A stretch of 64,000 nt of DNA from Datisca glomerata (Eukaryota > Streptophyta > Magnoliopsida > Cucurbitales > Datiscaceae): contig QANY01007421.1 in the NCBI GenBank assembly GCA_003255025.1, positions 620,001 to 684,000 of the forward strand, given 5' to 3'. The notes beneath the pieces were generated by a model. It did no database searches. It had not been told where the DNA came from and saw nothing but the letters and a program-made list of their open reading frames with translations. Positions 34,607 to 44,500 of this stretch are shown piece after piece. A program made the translations under genes and the position numbers. Numbering within the stretch: the first letter of the stretch is position 1; each line of letters begins with the position of its first letter.

Positions 34607-36864
34607 TGTTGGTCGTTGCGGCGCGTGCGCGGCAGAATCATAGAGGCGCGATGCCTTTTAAAAATTAAACTTTTAATAAAATCGAATCTTTTAATAAAAC
34701 AAAACTTGTGCAATGCCGTGATAACCAAATAAAATTTTTTATTGAAAACTCTGTTTGAATCAGTCAGGATCTATTATATATTTATAAGTTAAATCTGTAA
34801 CATACAAGGTTAGGAGTCATATACCTCTTGTAGTCTATATCAATTGTCCTTGCAAAAATCGATCCATTCTCGATTTCCACGAAATCATTTCAACGATCAG
34901 TAGACTCCGAGATCCACACCAAGATCTTCCAAGTCAATCTTCAACGCACTAAGACATGTGTAGGCACGTAGAATATTACAAGATACTTTATCTGTCTCTA
35001 GATGTTCTCAACACATAAGATCTAGAGATTTACTGAGAAGGACTTTATTGAGACGATTCTCAAAGAGAACATGATGATTATTCCTTTAGAGATTCGATTA
35101 ATGTTTAATCACAGAAGAAAATCTCTCCGACACCAATCATTTTCTCAATTCAATTTTTAATTGACGAACTGAATCTTTCATCTTCTTTCAACTACTTAAA
35201 CCATTAGAATAATATATGTATATATTCTAGATAATGTCGTATCAGATTTTAAAGGATAAACTAAAATAATATTTAATTATAAAATTACTAATTGCAGTGG
35301 GACTAAATATAATTGTACACAACTGTAGCGTCACATGGCAATGTAGTGTGCCGTGAGCCAGCAAAATACCTTACGACACCACTATAGTGTCATGTCGCAC
35401 TACAGTGTTGCACACTCACTACTGTAGTGCCGCGTGGCACCATAGTAGTCCATGTCAATTTTTGATACCCTCTCAGCGATTGACACGTGGTAATTACTGT
35501 AGATTAAATATTTATTTTAATCAGATAATTAACGAGATATCAATTAATTTAAAATTAACATATCTGATCATCCCTATCAACTAACTTATTTGTTATTTCA
35601 CAAATAACAGATTTAGTTTATTTAAATAATTATCTAATAATAATTTAATTATCTAATTTTACAAATTAGATATTCTGTCTCACTTATTGATAATTATATA
35701 TATATATATATATATATAATTTCCAAAATTTATATTTACATATATAAATAATTCAATCAATTAATTTTTAATTCATTAATCACACATATTTATCTCATAA
35801 TTGTGTTTTTGTCCCAGAATAAAAATTTCTTTTGCAAGTCAGTCCTTTTCTCATGTCCTGAAATACTCACACCCTAGACAACTTAGTATTGAGGTGACTT
35901 GAGGATCATGGACCTATAATCCTAAGCTCCAATAAACCAGATTATTAATTAAACTCTTTAATTAAATAATCTTATTTATTAATTCTATCATTACTCCACT
36001 ATAAATATGAAATTGCACTCTTAGAGATTATAGAATGTCTTCACATAGTAATGTCATGTAGGTCACTGACATAATCATTTTATGTAGTTCTGTCCTCCAA
36101 TTATTAATTTTTAAATTAGAAATGGTCAAAATCACCGCTTTTACCCTTCTAAATTATCTTTTGATCCTTAAGTACTATTAATCCACTTGTGAATGGCTAA
36201 TTTATAATTTTATTATAAATTTGAGCTCAATGACCATTTAGTTCTATAACTAACACTTAAGAGAACCAATATATGATTCCAAATTGTGTAAGATCATGTC
36301 CCCATCCATCCACATCACTGAATCTCCAAAATAAAAGTCACTAGCCTAATTAACAAATAGACCTTAATAAGTGAATCAAAAGATCTAGTAGACATGTACA
36401 GGAGTTCATGACTACTTAGGATTCAGACTTATCTACATACGATCATTGAATTGATGTGTAATTCAATCTTTATGAGAAACGACACATTAATAAAGATATT
36501 AATTTATATCGATCCTCTCATATATAATCTTATTATATAAAGTAGCTTCATTAAGATGTATATCAACATCAATGATCCAGATCTAGATCACACGTATTCA
36601 TAATGCTTAGTAAACTGTATTAGTAACCATTCATTAAAGATTTCATACTTTAATATATTGCTAACAATTTTATCCATTATCGATGATCTTAATCTTCTCG
36701 TACCAATACAAGATCATAGTTTCATTAATTAATATGAAATTCTTAGATATTTATATAAATTATTCAACAATAATTTAAAAGAACAATTATAAGAAAAATG
36801 TATTCCTCTTTAAATTTCATATCAAAATGTCAATACATATGTTTTGAGAGCATAACCTCCAACA
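34607..36864 (-). repeat. 5' LTR of the copia element
   Basis: The plus strand runs TGTTGGTCGTTGCGGCG to AACCTCCAACA. It matches 25930-28171. It includes the palindrome-rich block (35320-35460) and a longer AT tract (35694-35717) than its partner. Confidence 0.9.
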
Positions 36865-36869
36865 GTATG
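36865..36869. repeat. Right target-site duplication of the copia element (GTATG)
   Basis: Counterpart of GTATA at 25925-25929. Confidence 0.65.
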
Positions 36870-37555
36870 GTCATTCGAATTAGTTGCTATTTGGTTGGAC
36901 TCAATGTTTAAGACAGTTTCAAGATGCTTCAAATAAAGAACAATTGTGTGTTATCAGCTAAAATAATGTGAGGACTCATGGATATATACTTTATAATGAA
37001 GATTTATTGGTGAATCATTTTGAGTGAGCCTATGTTGTCCTATTGGACTCAGGCAGTTATTTTACCTTTAAAAAAGATATCAGAGTCATTAGAAGTTTCC
37101 ATGAGAAATGGTTCCAACTTGATTTTAACTTCATCCACGGAATAATCTTAAGCACGGTTAACCTACAATTTTTTCATGATTAAAACCTAATAACAAAAAG
37201 TGATTATTAATTCAATTGTGAAAAGGTATAGTGTAACAACACTCTACTTACTAATGTTCTCACTTTTCTCATATTGGCATGTACATGTTATGTCTTTTCC
37301 ATGTCTGATGGTTATTTATGTGCACTACTATTGCTCTAAAAAATTTCCATCTCTCTCTCATGTTCCTTCTGCAATATTTTTGAGATTTCATTTTCCTATA
37401 TTATTCTGCCATTATTTGTTTAGATCATCTCCTTCTTCATTAATTAATCTTATGTGTTTCTTTGATTTTTAGTTAGTGCCTCTAGTATTGAATATATTGA
37501 TGTCATGGAAAGGCATTAGCCTTGCCATGACAGTTTTTTATGAAGAAACTAGACT
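36870..37555. other. Right arm of the CACTA-like element, no gene seen
   Basis: T-rich DNA between the copia insertion and the subterminal repeats. The open stretch at 37200-37472 is hydrophobic, Phe/Ser-rich and resembles no family I recognise. Confidence 0.4.
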
Positions 37556-37700
37556 TTTAATGATGGAGATTCCCTGTCATCTATGGCTTTTCACGGCATC
37601 CTATGATGACGGGGATTCCCCGTCATCTAAAGGCTTTTCCCGACATCCTATGATGACGGGGATTCTCCGTCATCTTAATGTTGTTTGCAGCATCCTATTA
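37556..37700. repeat. Subterminal palindromic repeats of the CACTA-like element
   Basis: Three copies of about 47-48 bp, beginning near 37556, 37604 and 37651, each contain GATGACGGGGATT followed by its complement. In the middle copy the arms GATGACGGGG and CCCCGTCATC are perfect (37605-37627). Single GTCATC or ATGACAG motifs continue to 37795. CACTA transposases bind such repeated subterminal motifs. Confidence 0.7.
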
Positions 37701-37821
37701 TGACGGTTTTGTTAAATAGAGTAAAGATGACAGTTTGATTGATGACAGTTAGCTAGCTGTCATTATAGGGTTAAATATGGGTTTTGACCGTCATCTAACC
37801 CCATTTCTATAGTAGTAAAAA

Positions 37822-38087
37822 ATAGCTTCCTTCTCATCTTCAAGGTCTAGTGATGAGATAGTTTGACGGTGCCAATGCGGATTAGTTACTCCATTAAAAA
37901 TTTTATGGAACCAACGAATCCGAGAAGACATTTTTATGGGCGTGAAAATTTTGGAATTGGAAGAATTTGTAGATATTTTGAGTGGGAAGAGTCTCCGGTT
38001 CGTCTTAAAAGTAAGAATGTAATTAATGAGTTATTGAAAGATATGAATGAGTTAGAGACTAAAGTTGCAATGTATAGAAGGAGATGA
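37822..38087 (+). pseudogene. GRF-type zinc-finger protein of the outer element (broken)
   Basis: At 37822 the likely start ATG has become ATA; the frame then reads ASFSSSRSSDEIV, a stop, and RCQCGLVTPLK. After a frameshift it continues TNPRRHFYGRENFGIGRICR and YFEWEESPVR, then a coiled-coil tail (VINELLKDMNELETKVAMYR) ending TGA at 38085-38087. C-x-C-G, N-P-x-R-x-F-x-G and C-x-x-F-x-W are the GRF zinc-finger signature, a nucleic-acid-binding domain often found in small plant proteins within transposons. Its usual third Cys (G-C-P in family members) is Arg here. Confidence 0.7.
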
Positions 38088-38319
38088 ATTTTGACTATAA
38101 GTTTTATGATCTTTTTATAGGTTTGGTTTCTTATCATGTAAAATTTTTTTTACAAAAGTTAACAGAAAGTGAAAGAGTAAGAAAAGTTTTATCTTGGGTA
38201 AAAGTGAAAGAGTAAGAAAAAACTACCAAATCTGATTTGCTTTTAACTTCTGTTAACGGTCTTAACGCCGTTAATGAAAGTTTGACACGTGCCTTTTTCT
38301 GGTTAGTTTTGACAGAAAT

Positions 38320-38450
38320 TTTAACGGAAGAATATATTTTACAGTTTAGTCAAAGTGTAAGGGTATAAAAATATGAAAAAAAGATATAGGGGTATAGTTT
38401 GTTATCTCATTAAAGTGCATGAGTATATTTTATATTTTAGCTAATATTTT
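38320..38450 (-). repeat. Right terminal inverted repeat of the outer element
   Basis: Reverse complement of 22764-22890. Immediately inside lies GTTAACGG...AACGCCGTTAA (38253-38274), a GC-richer motif not matched in the left half. Confidence 0.65.
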
Positions 38451-39284
38451 AATAACTAAACATAATTCAAATATTATTGTTAATATATATATATATGTCT
38501 GTGTGTGTGTGTTTTAGTCCAGTTTTTACAACGATGTTGAATAACATATGTAAGTGGTCAAACAATGAGTTAAGTGGAATATATCTCCCTCTTTCTTTCT
38601 CTGTTATTTAAATACATCATCTAATGTTGAGTTGAGCAAGTGAAGAATAATGAGTAAAGAAGGCATAGTTTTCTAGAATTTTATCGTGTTGGTCAAAACT
38701 CAAAATCATTCTTCACCTATTAAATTTGATTATATAAAAAAATGGTTTTGAATGATCAATACGTGCAGTTTCACTTTGCAGACATTAGTTTAACGGGATG
38801 TAAGCTAAATTGCGTTTGCTAATAAGTGTGGTTTGCTAAGTTGTCTTTGTAGTTAGTAGTTAAAAAACCTGTTTTATGTTTATATCCCGTCTACTGTTAT
38901 ATGCATTTCATATTTGACAATTCTCACGCGGATGTATGGACGTGTTTGTTAGTGTTTGTAATTAAAAATTCTTTTATATATATTTAAATTTATAATTATG
39001 TCATATATTAATTTCTTAAGAAATACTTATATATATTTTAAAACATATTCATGTGCAAGTATAAATATTTTAAAAAATATTAGAACATGCGTTTTTTAGA
39101 AGTGCTTCCATATATCAAAATATGTTTCAAACAACTATGTTTACCAAGTACATGTGATTCGAAGTATCATTTTTAATGCATTAAGTGCTTTTAGACTAAA
39201 CGAATCCAAACTCACCTGAAGTCATGTTGTAATTTGCGTAAGTTTATGCTCGTGTCGTTAAGCTTAACGTCTGTATAGAACTTT
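38451..39284. other. Spacer with TA/TG microsatellite, no gene seen
   Basis: AT-rich. A (TA)n(TG)n tract lies at about 38486-38514. No conserved reading frame. Confidence 0.5.
39276..39284. repeat. Left 9-bp target duplication of the Mutator-like element
   Basis: TAGAACTTT here versus TAGAACATT at 40708-40716, one mismatch. A 9-bp duplication is characteristic of Mutator-like insertion. Confidence 0.65.
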
Positions 39285-40707
39285 GAGAAAAATACTCTGA
39301 TATCTCATGTAGTTTGTTTAAAAAACAAAGACACCTCCTCTAATTTAAGAAATGACTCAGAACTTCCTTAATATTTACTTTCGGTGACAGAAAAATAAAA
39401 AACCATCATATTACTTACTAATGATGTTATGTTGTCTTATAATACCAAAATCACCCTTACTTTTCCAGTTCTCAAAACTGAAAAATAATTTTTTTTTACT
39501 CTTACACTCCCTGTTGTTCGCTTAAAAGACACAAACACTCTTTCTAGTTTAAAAAAGACAAATAGATCTAATATGTTATAAATATGTTGGTTTTAAGGTG
39601 AAATGACCAAAACAACCTTGATCGACCAAAATTATTACCCATACCAAAAACTTGACCTGACCAAACATATTACTGGGACCCAACCAGAAGATCAAAATAA
39701 AAGGGCTAAACGTGTCATAATTATTCAATTTAGAGAAAACCCTAGACGCTCAAACTGGTTGCTCCAGTGGTAATTCTAGTATGGTCAAAAGTAGTGACAG
39801 ATGAGTGGTCAAAACAAGAATTTAGCATTTAAGGGAGAAGATGGAAGTTTCGAGAAAAAAGAAACACAAAAAATGAGTCCCTTTCGAGAATCATTATTAT
39901 AATAGAGATGAAAAGCTTATGATCTTTTATTACATGTCGATTGGGAGATTATATGCCCTTCTTCATGGTGATTTTTTTAATTTTTTAAAACAAAGAAGTT
40001 GTTCAATTTAGGTATAGTCTCAGTTCACTCGTTGTCTCTAAAATATAAACTCGAAAGCATTGTCAGGTGTCTAAACCCATGTGAAATGTCACCAGAGAAT
40101 TTGTTATTAGGTATAATTAATCGATCAAACCTCTCCTCGATTTTTATTTTATGGAGAAAACTACGACATAGTTTACAAAAGAAAATGCTTGGAAGCAGAA
40201 AAATTGAAAGGAAAATGATAGAAAAAGTAGCAAAAGAAAGAAAAATGAAAAAAGTGGGAAATAGGTTAGTAGGATTCGTGTATTACTGTAAATACCAAAG
40301 CCCCTAATCAAATTTCATATAAAAAACTATGACATCACAAGAGCTGAGCTTATATACCTACTAAACCATCTCTTTCAAATTAGTAGAAGATAATAAATAT
40401 CATGTCATAATAAATTTTGGGGGGTTAAGAATATTCTTCGATGTAGATTAAAAAATGAGAAAAGAACTTTAAAACCTCTTATAGTTTGCTTAAACAACAC
40501 AAACGCGCATTCTAGTTTAAAAAATGCTAAGATCTCCTTTAATATATACTTTTGATGACAGAAAAAACTCAAAGTTTAGTTGAGGGCATTTTAACCATTT
40601 CATCCTAAAACTAACATATTTGTAACAGAACAAATCTATTTATCTTTTTTCAAACTAACATATCTCTGGGTTTTTCAAATAAACTACAAGATCAGAGTTT
40701 TTTTCTC
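39285..40707. mobile_element. Non-autonomous Mutator-like element, about 1.4 kb
   Basis: The left end GAGAAAAATACTCTGATATC and the complement of the right end GAGAAAAAAACTCTGATCTT form terminal inverted repeats of at least 40 bp (continuing TGTAGTTT.TTT.AAAAAC). A 9-bp target duplication flanks it. Inside, related modules (GTTTG/CTTAAA.AACAC.AA.C.C..TCTA.TTTAA) recur in direct and inverted orientation at 39310, 39511 and 40483. No transposase is visible; 39999-40307 is open but Lys-rich and unrecognised. Confidence 0.7.
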
Positions 40708-40716
40708 TAGAACATT
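40708..40716. repeat. Right 9-bp target duplication of the Mutator-like element
   Basis: TAGAACATT, counterpart of TAGAACTTT at 39276-39284. Confidence 0.65.
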
Positions 40717-41516
40717 TTGTTGACTTTGTTTCAGCTATGCCTATGTTATACGGTTTTGGGTCAACATTCAGCCTTCCCTCACGATTAGGCCACTACTTAT
40801 TTTTCTATTGCAGGCCGAGTCAGATTTCATACATGTCTTATATTTGGCATCCAGCTCGGATTACGTAATTTTCAAGACGATATTCCAGATAGGATGATGT
40901 AGAAGGCAATTACTTTAATCTTTTTGTTTTAAAATGTAAACAAAGAAATGCATTTAACATTTGAATTCTAATTTAATATGCTCATGACATCTTGGTAAAA
41001 AAAAGCGTATGACATCTACAATATAATCTGATATTGTAAAATTTGCAGGAGTTAAGAACGGATTCACTGTATAGCACTATAATACAATAATATGTGCTCG
41101 ATACTATTATAATTTATCAGTGTACATAACATAAAATACACACACTCACGTCAAGATTTAATATCTATTTTTCACTAGTAGTTTTCATTATGCGTAACGT
41201 GAGGTGATTATTAGTGTCAAGTAATAATAATGAATTTTAGTATTCTAAATAGCATTTTCATTAGATAATTTGTGCCGCAAATTAAATGATAAAACCATAT
41301 AACCTTTGAAAATATTCTCAAATCAAGCCAATTGATACTATTAACAAATAACATTCAACTCCTTAATGGTCAACCCTTCTAGATATAACATTATAACTTG
41401 ATCCCATTCACATGTTTTAATTTCCTTCCTCCACCCCTATATATAGCTTCAACTCAACAATTGAACATTATCATAAAACAAAATAGCAAATATAAAAGAG
41501 GAAAAAAAAAGAGAGA
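40717..41516 (+). promoter_or_regulatory. Upstream region and promoter of the GH5 gene
   Basis: A TATA box TATATATA lies at 41438-41445, 72 bp before the start codon, within CCCCTATATATAGCTTC. The A-rich stretch between about 41470 and 41516 would be the 5' untranslated leader. The rest of the interval is AT-rich without recognisable genes. Confidence 0.6.
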
Positions 41517-44500
41517 ATGGGGAAGAACTCAAGAATATTAAGGCTGGTTGGCACAATTGTACAGCTTCTATGTATGATATCTTCTTCTTATGGGAGAGTG
41601 AATCCCAACTTTCTGATAAAAGCTGTAAACCTTGGTGGTTGGTTGGTCACTGAAGGTTGGATTAAGCCCTCTCTCTTTGATGCCATCCCCAACAAAGACT
41701 TCTTGGTTTGTTTATATATTTTTGAATTTTCTCATTATTAATTCTCTCTCTTTTATTCTTTTAATTTTCACAAGTTTAAGATATTGATATTAATTACTTT
41801 CCATTTAGTGAATTTACTTGCAATTTCACATCCGAAGGGAGATTTTTTTTTTACTCTAAACATAGTTTGAATGGTTCAAATATATCTAAGAAAAAATTAA
41901 AAAAATATTTTAGAACTTTGAAATTTTGGCTATTCTACGTCATTTTTATTACTTATTTCCCCTCTCTTTTTTATTCCTTTTCATCATTCATTAAGTCCCA
42001 TAAGTTTGATATGGTAGATTCTGACCCATTTTTCATTCAGCCAAGATACCAAATAAATCATATAGATTTTTCGATAAAAAATATTATGTAAAACCTTCAT
42101 TTTTTACTCTTTCTGATCTATCCCTATCATACGGGTACAATGTTTTAATCAATAGAGAACATTTTCTTCTATGTGAATCGATATGATTACATTCTCATTT
42201 CTTCCCGATACCACTCAAGGAAAATCTGAATTAAAAATAAATTAAATGGTTCTTGTTTTAAACATATAATTCCTGATCATGTTTCAAGCAATATTAAGGG
42301 ATCCTTCCATCTTCAATTAGGAACAATATTTATGCTCGATAATTAAGGTAGAAAGTTTGTTTAAATTATCTATAATAAAAGTCGAAGATCATTTGATTTT
42401 GATATTAAAATTTCCCATCTCATTTAAACCTTAATTTCCTTTACATAGGATGGGACACAGCTTCAGTTTAAATCAGTAACAACAGGGAAATACGCGTGCG
42501 CCGAGTCAGGAGGAGGAACCATAATAGTAGCCAACCGGACATCTGCTTCTGGCTGGGAAACATTCACGGTAAGAATATTACCAAATTAATTAATTAATAA
42601 TTAACATGTTAATTGAATTATTAATTTATTGGGTAGTTATGGAGGATCAACGAGAGCACATTCAATTTAAGGGTATTTAACAAACAATTTGTTGGGATCA
42701 ATAGCAATGGCAATGAAAACGATGCAGTTGCAATAGCCACCACTCCAAGCAAATCGGAAGAGTTTGAAATTGTTAGAAACTCCGATGACCCGACCCGAGT
42801 TAGAATCAAATCATCTAATGGATTCTTCTTGCAGGTATAATTATTTATTTATTTTTTATTTACTTTATGATAAAATATTTTGTCAATAATTTAAATATAA
42901 AAATGGCAGGCGAAGACAGAGAACTTGGTAACAGCTGATAACAGAGGGGAGAGTGGATGGGGTGACACTGATCCATCTGTTTTTGTGCTAACTATTGTTA
43001 GAGGGTTACAAGGAGAGTATCAAATTACTAATGGTTATGGGCCTGCTAAGGCCCCCCAAGTTATGAAGGTAACAGTCTTACTCTTTCATTATGTTTCTTT
43101 GTTAAGCTAATTACACAAAAAGATAAATTAAAGACTGATTTATTTCTAAATTTTATCATGCAATTTTTTCCCTATATTTTTTTGTGGCATTTTATTATCG
43201 CATTGAAATTCGTATAGTACGATCATCAAATATTGTTTAAGTAAACATTAGATGATACATAATTTCAATTCATTTAAGTCATCATATCATTCTCAAACAG
43301 TTCAGATGTGATATGGAGAAATTTCACTACTTTTTTGGTAAGTTTGTTTGTCCTTAGCCGTCGCGTAGCATATGGCATGAGAAGAAAAAATATCATCTTA
43401 ATTTGAGATCATCTTGATAAAGAAAAAAACCCGAGATCAAATTGAATATTGGTATTTATTCCAATGAACAACATGTGCTTTTATATTTAAAAAGAAAAGA
43501 AAAGTAGCATATGCCTTTTGTTGAAAAAATTATTAGGAATGACAGTGACAATGTAACTCTGTCAATTTTATATATAAACCTATTGATATTTCAATACACT
43601 AGGACCTATTTTTCTCATAAAGTGATTTATGAGCCACTCATTAACTAAGAGAGACAATAATCCATCCTTTTATTGACTTTTGGAGGATATTATATTTTGA
43701 TTTTGACTAAGAAAATGAAAATGATTGAATGTCATGGCTTCAACCATGTTTGTATCTAATTGTCCAAGTCAATGAGTGATCAACAATGCCTATCTAAAAA
43801 AAAAACAATGCCTAACTCAAGGATATATTGTTAGAATTTGTAATTTTGTGTATAGTTGAATAAAGAAATGTCTAGTCTTCTTAAAACTCATAACCTATGT
43901 CGGTTTAAAAGTCTCATTACAAATTCATATGGTTAAGTGGGCAAGTAGTGCCTCATACATGCGTCCAGAAGGGCACCTTATTACAAGTTTGTGTGGTATT
44001 TTAGATGAATTAAATGATTGATGTATTGTAGCGTTTATTAGGATCATTGGAGCACATTCATGGTCGAAGATGATTTCAAATTTATTTCACAAAATGGATT
44101 GAATGCCGTGAGAATTCCTGTTGGATGGTGGATTGCTAGCGATCCGACGCCTCCGTCGCCTTATGTTGGCGGATCCTTACAAGCACTTGATGATGCATTT
44201 TCATGGGCTCAGTACGTTATTTTTATTCATTCTAATTTATACTTTACTCAATGTTACTCTTAATTAACTAGTAGAGTTAGCTTAGTCATAACGAAACTTG
44301 ACCTCCATGTGGCCTAGAGTTTTTTTTTGTCAAGAAAAACATTCATTAAATCACAGAAAACGTGGAGTTCACAATATTAGAGATATACAAAAGGAATGGA
44401 TGCAAAGAAATACAGGAAAAACCTTCAACAAAGCCTAGTCGTGTCATTTTATGGGCAATAGCATTGTTAGCTCTAGGAACAAACCAAAAATTACAAAATC

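Larger units (their letters stand above)
25930..36864 (-). mobile_element. Degenerate Ty1/copia retrotransposon, minus strand
   Basis: About 10.9 kb with two LTRs of about 2.25 kb, unusually long for copia. On the minus strand the order is 5' LTR (36864-34607), primer site TGGTATTAGAGC, a long leader with an internal duplication, gag with UBN2 and a CCHC knuckle, protease, integrase, reverse transcriptase, RNase H, a purine tract AAGTGGGAGATT, and the 3' LTR (28171-25930) beginning TGTTGGGGGTTAT. Integrase before reverse transcriptase is the copia order. Stops and frameshifts occur in every domain and key catalytic residues are lost, so the copy is dead. The near-identical 5-bp flanks support a simple insertion into the CACTA-like element. 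Confidence 0.9.
23096..37817. mobile_element. CACTA-like element nested in the outer element
   Basis: The left end reads ACTACTACAAAATTAGG and then TTTAGATGACAGC; the complement of the right end reads TACTACTATAGAAATGGGG and then TTAGATGACGG. Both ends keep ACTACTA and a TTAGATGAC subterminal block, consistent with CACTA termini whose first base has mutated. The right subterminal region (37556-37800) is an array of GATGAC/GTCATC motifs, another CACTA trait. No transposase remains and the expected 3-bp target duplication is not clear (GTT versus AAA). It carries a beta-galactosidase exon and was itself invaded by the copia element at 25930-36864. Confidence 0.55.
22764..38450 (+). mobile_element. 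Outer terminal-inverted-repeat DNA element carrying a GRF zinc-finger gene
   Basis: The sequence at 22764-22890 is matched in reverse complement by 38320-38450: for example ACAGTTTAGTCAAAGTGTAA (38341) pairs with the complement of 22855-22880, followed by matching TATAAAAATATGAA and TTTTATATTTTAG blocks. Between the ends lie a promoter-like left part (CCGCCAAAAAC, TATAAATAAC at 22994) and, on the right, a broken GRF zinc-finger gene. A large insertion (about 23096-37817) separates the halves. Without it the element would be about 1 kb. The superfamily is not certain; I could not match a target duplication, and exact outer borders may be off by 20 bp or more. Confidence 0.6.

Noticed and set aside
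23096..37817. Possibility that the ACTACTA ends are chance and the inner element does not exist
   Set aside because: Kept at moderate confidence: TTAGATGAC follows in both ends and the subterminal arrays fit CACTA, though no 3-bp duplication is visible.
39999..40307. 102-codon open frame inside the Mutator-like element
   Set aside because: Lys/Arg-rich, no family resemblance, no transposase motif; not enough evidence for a gene.
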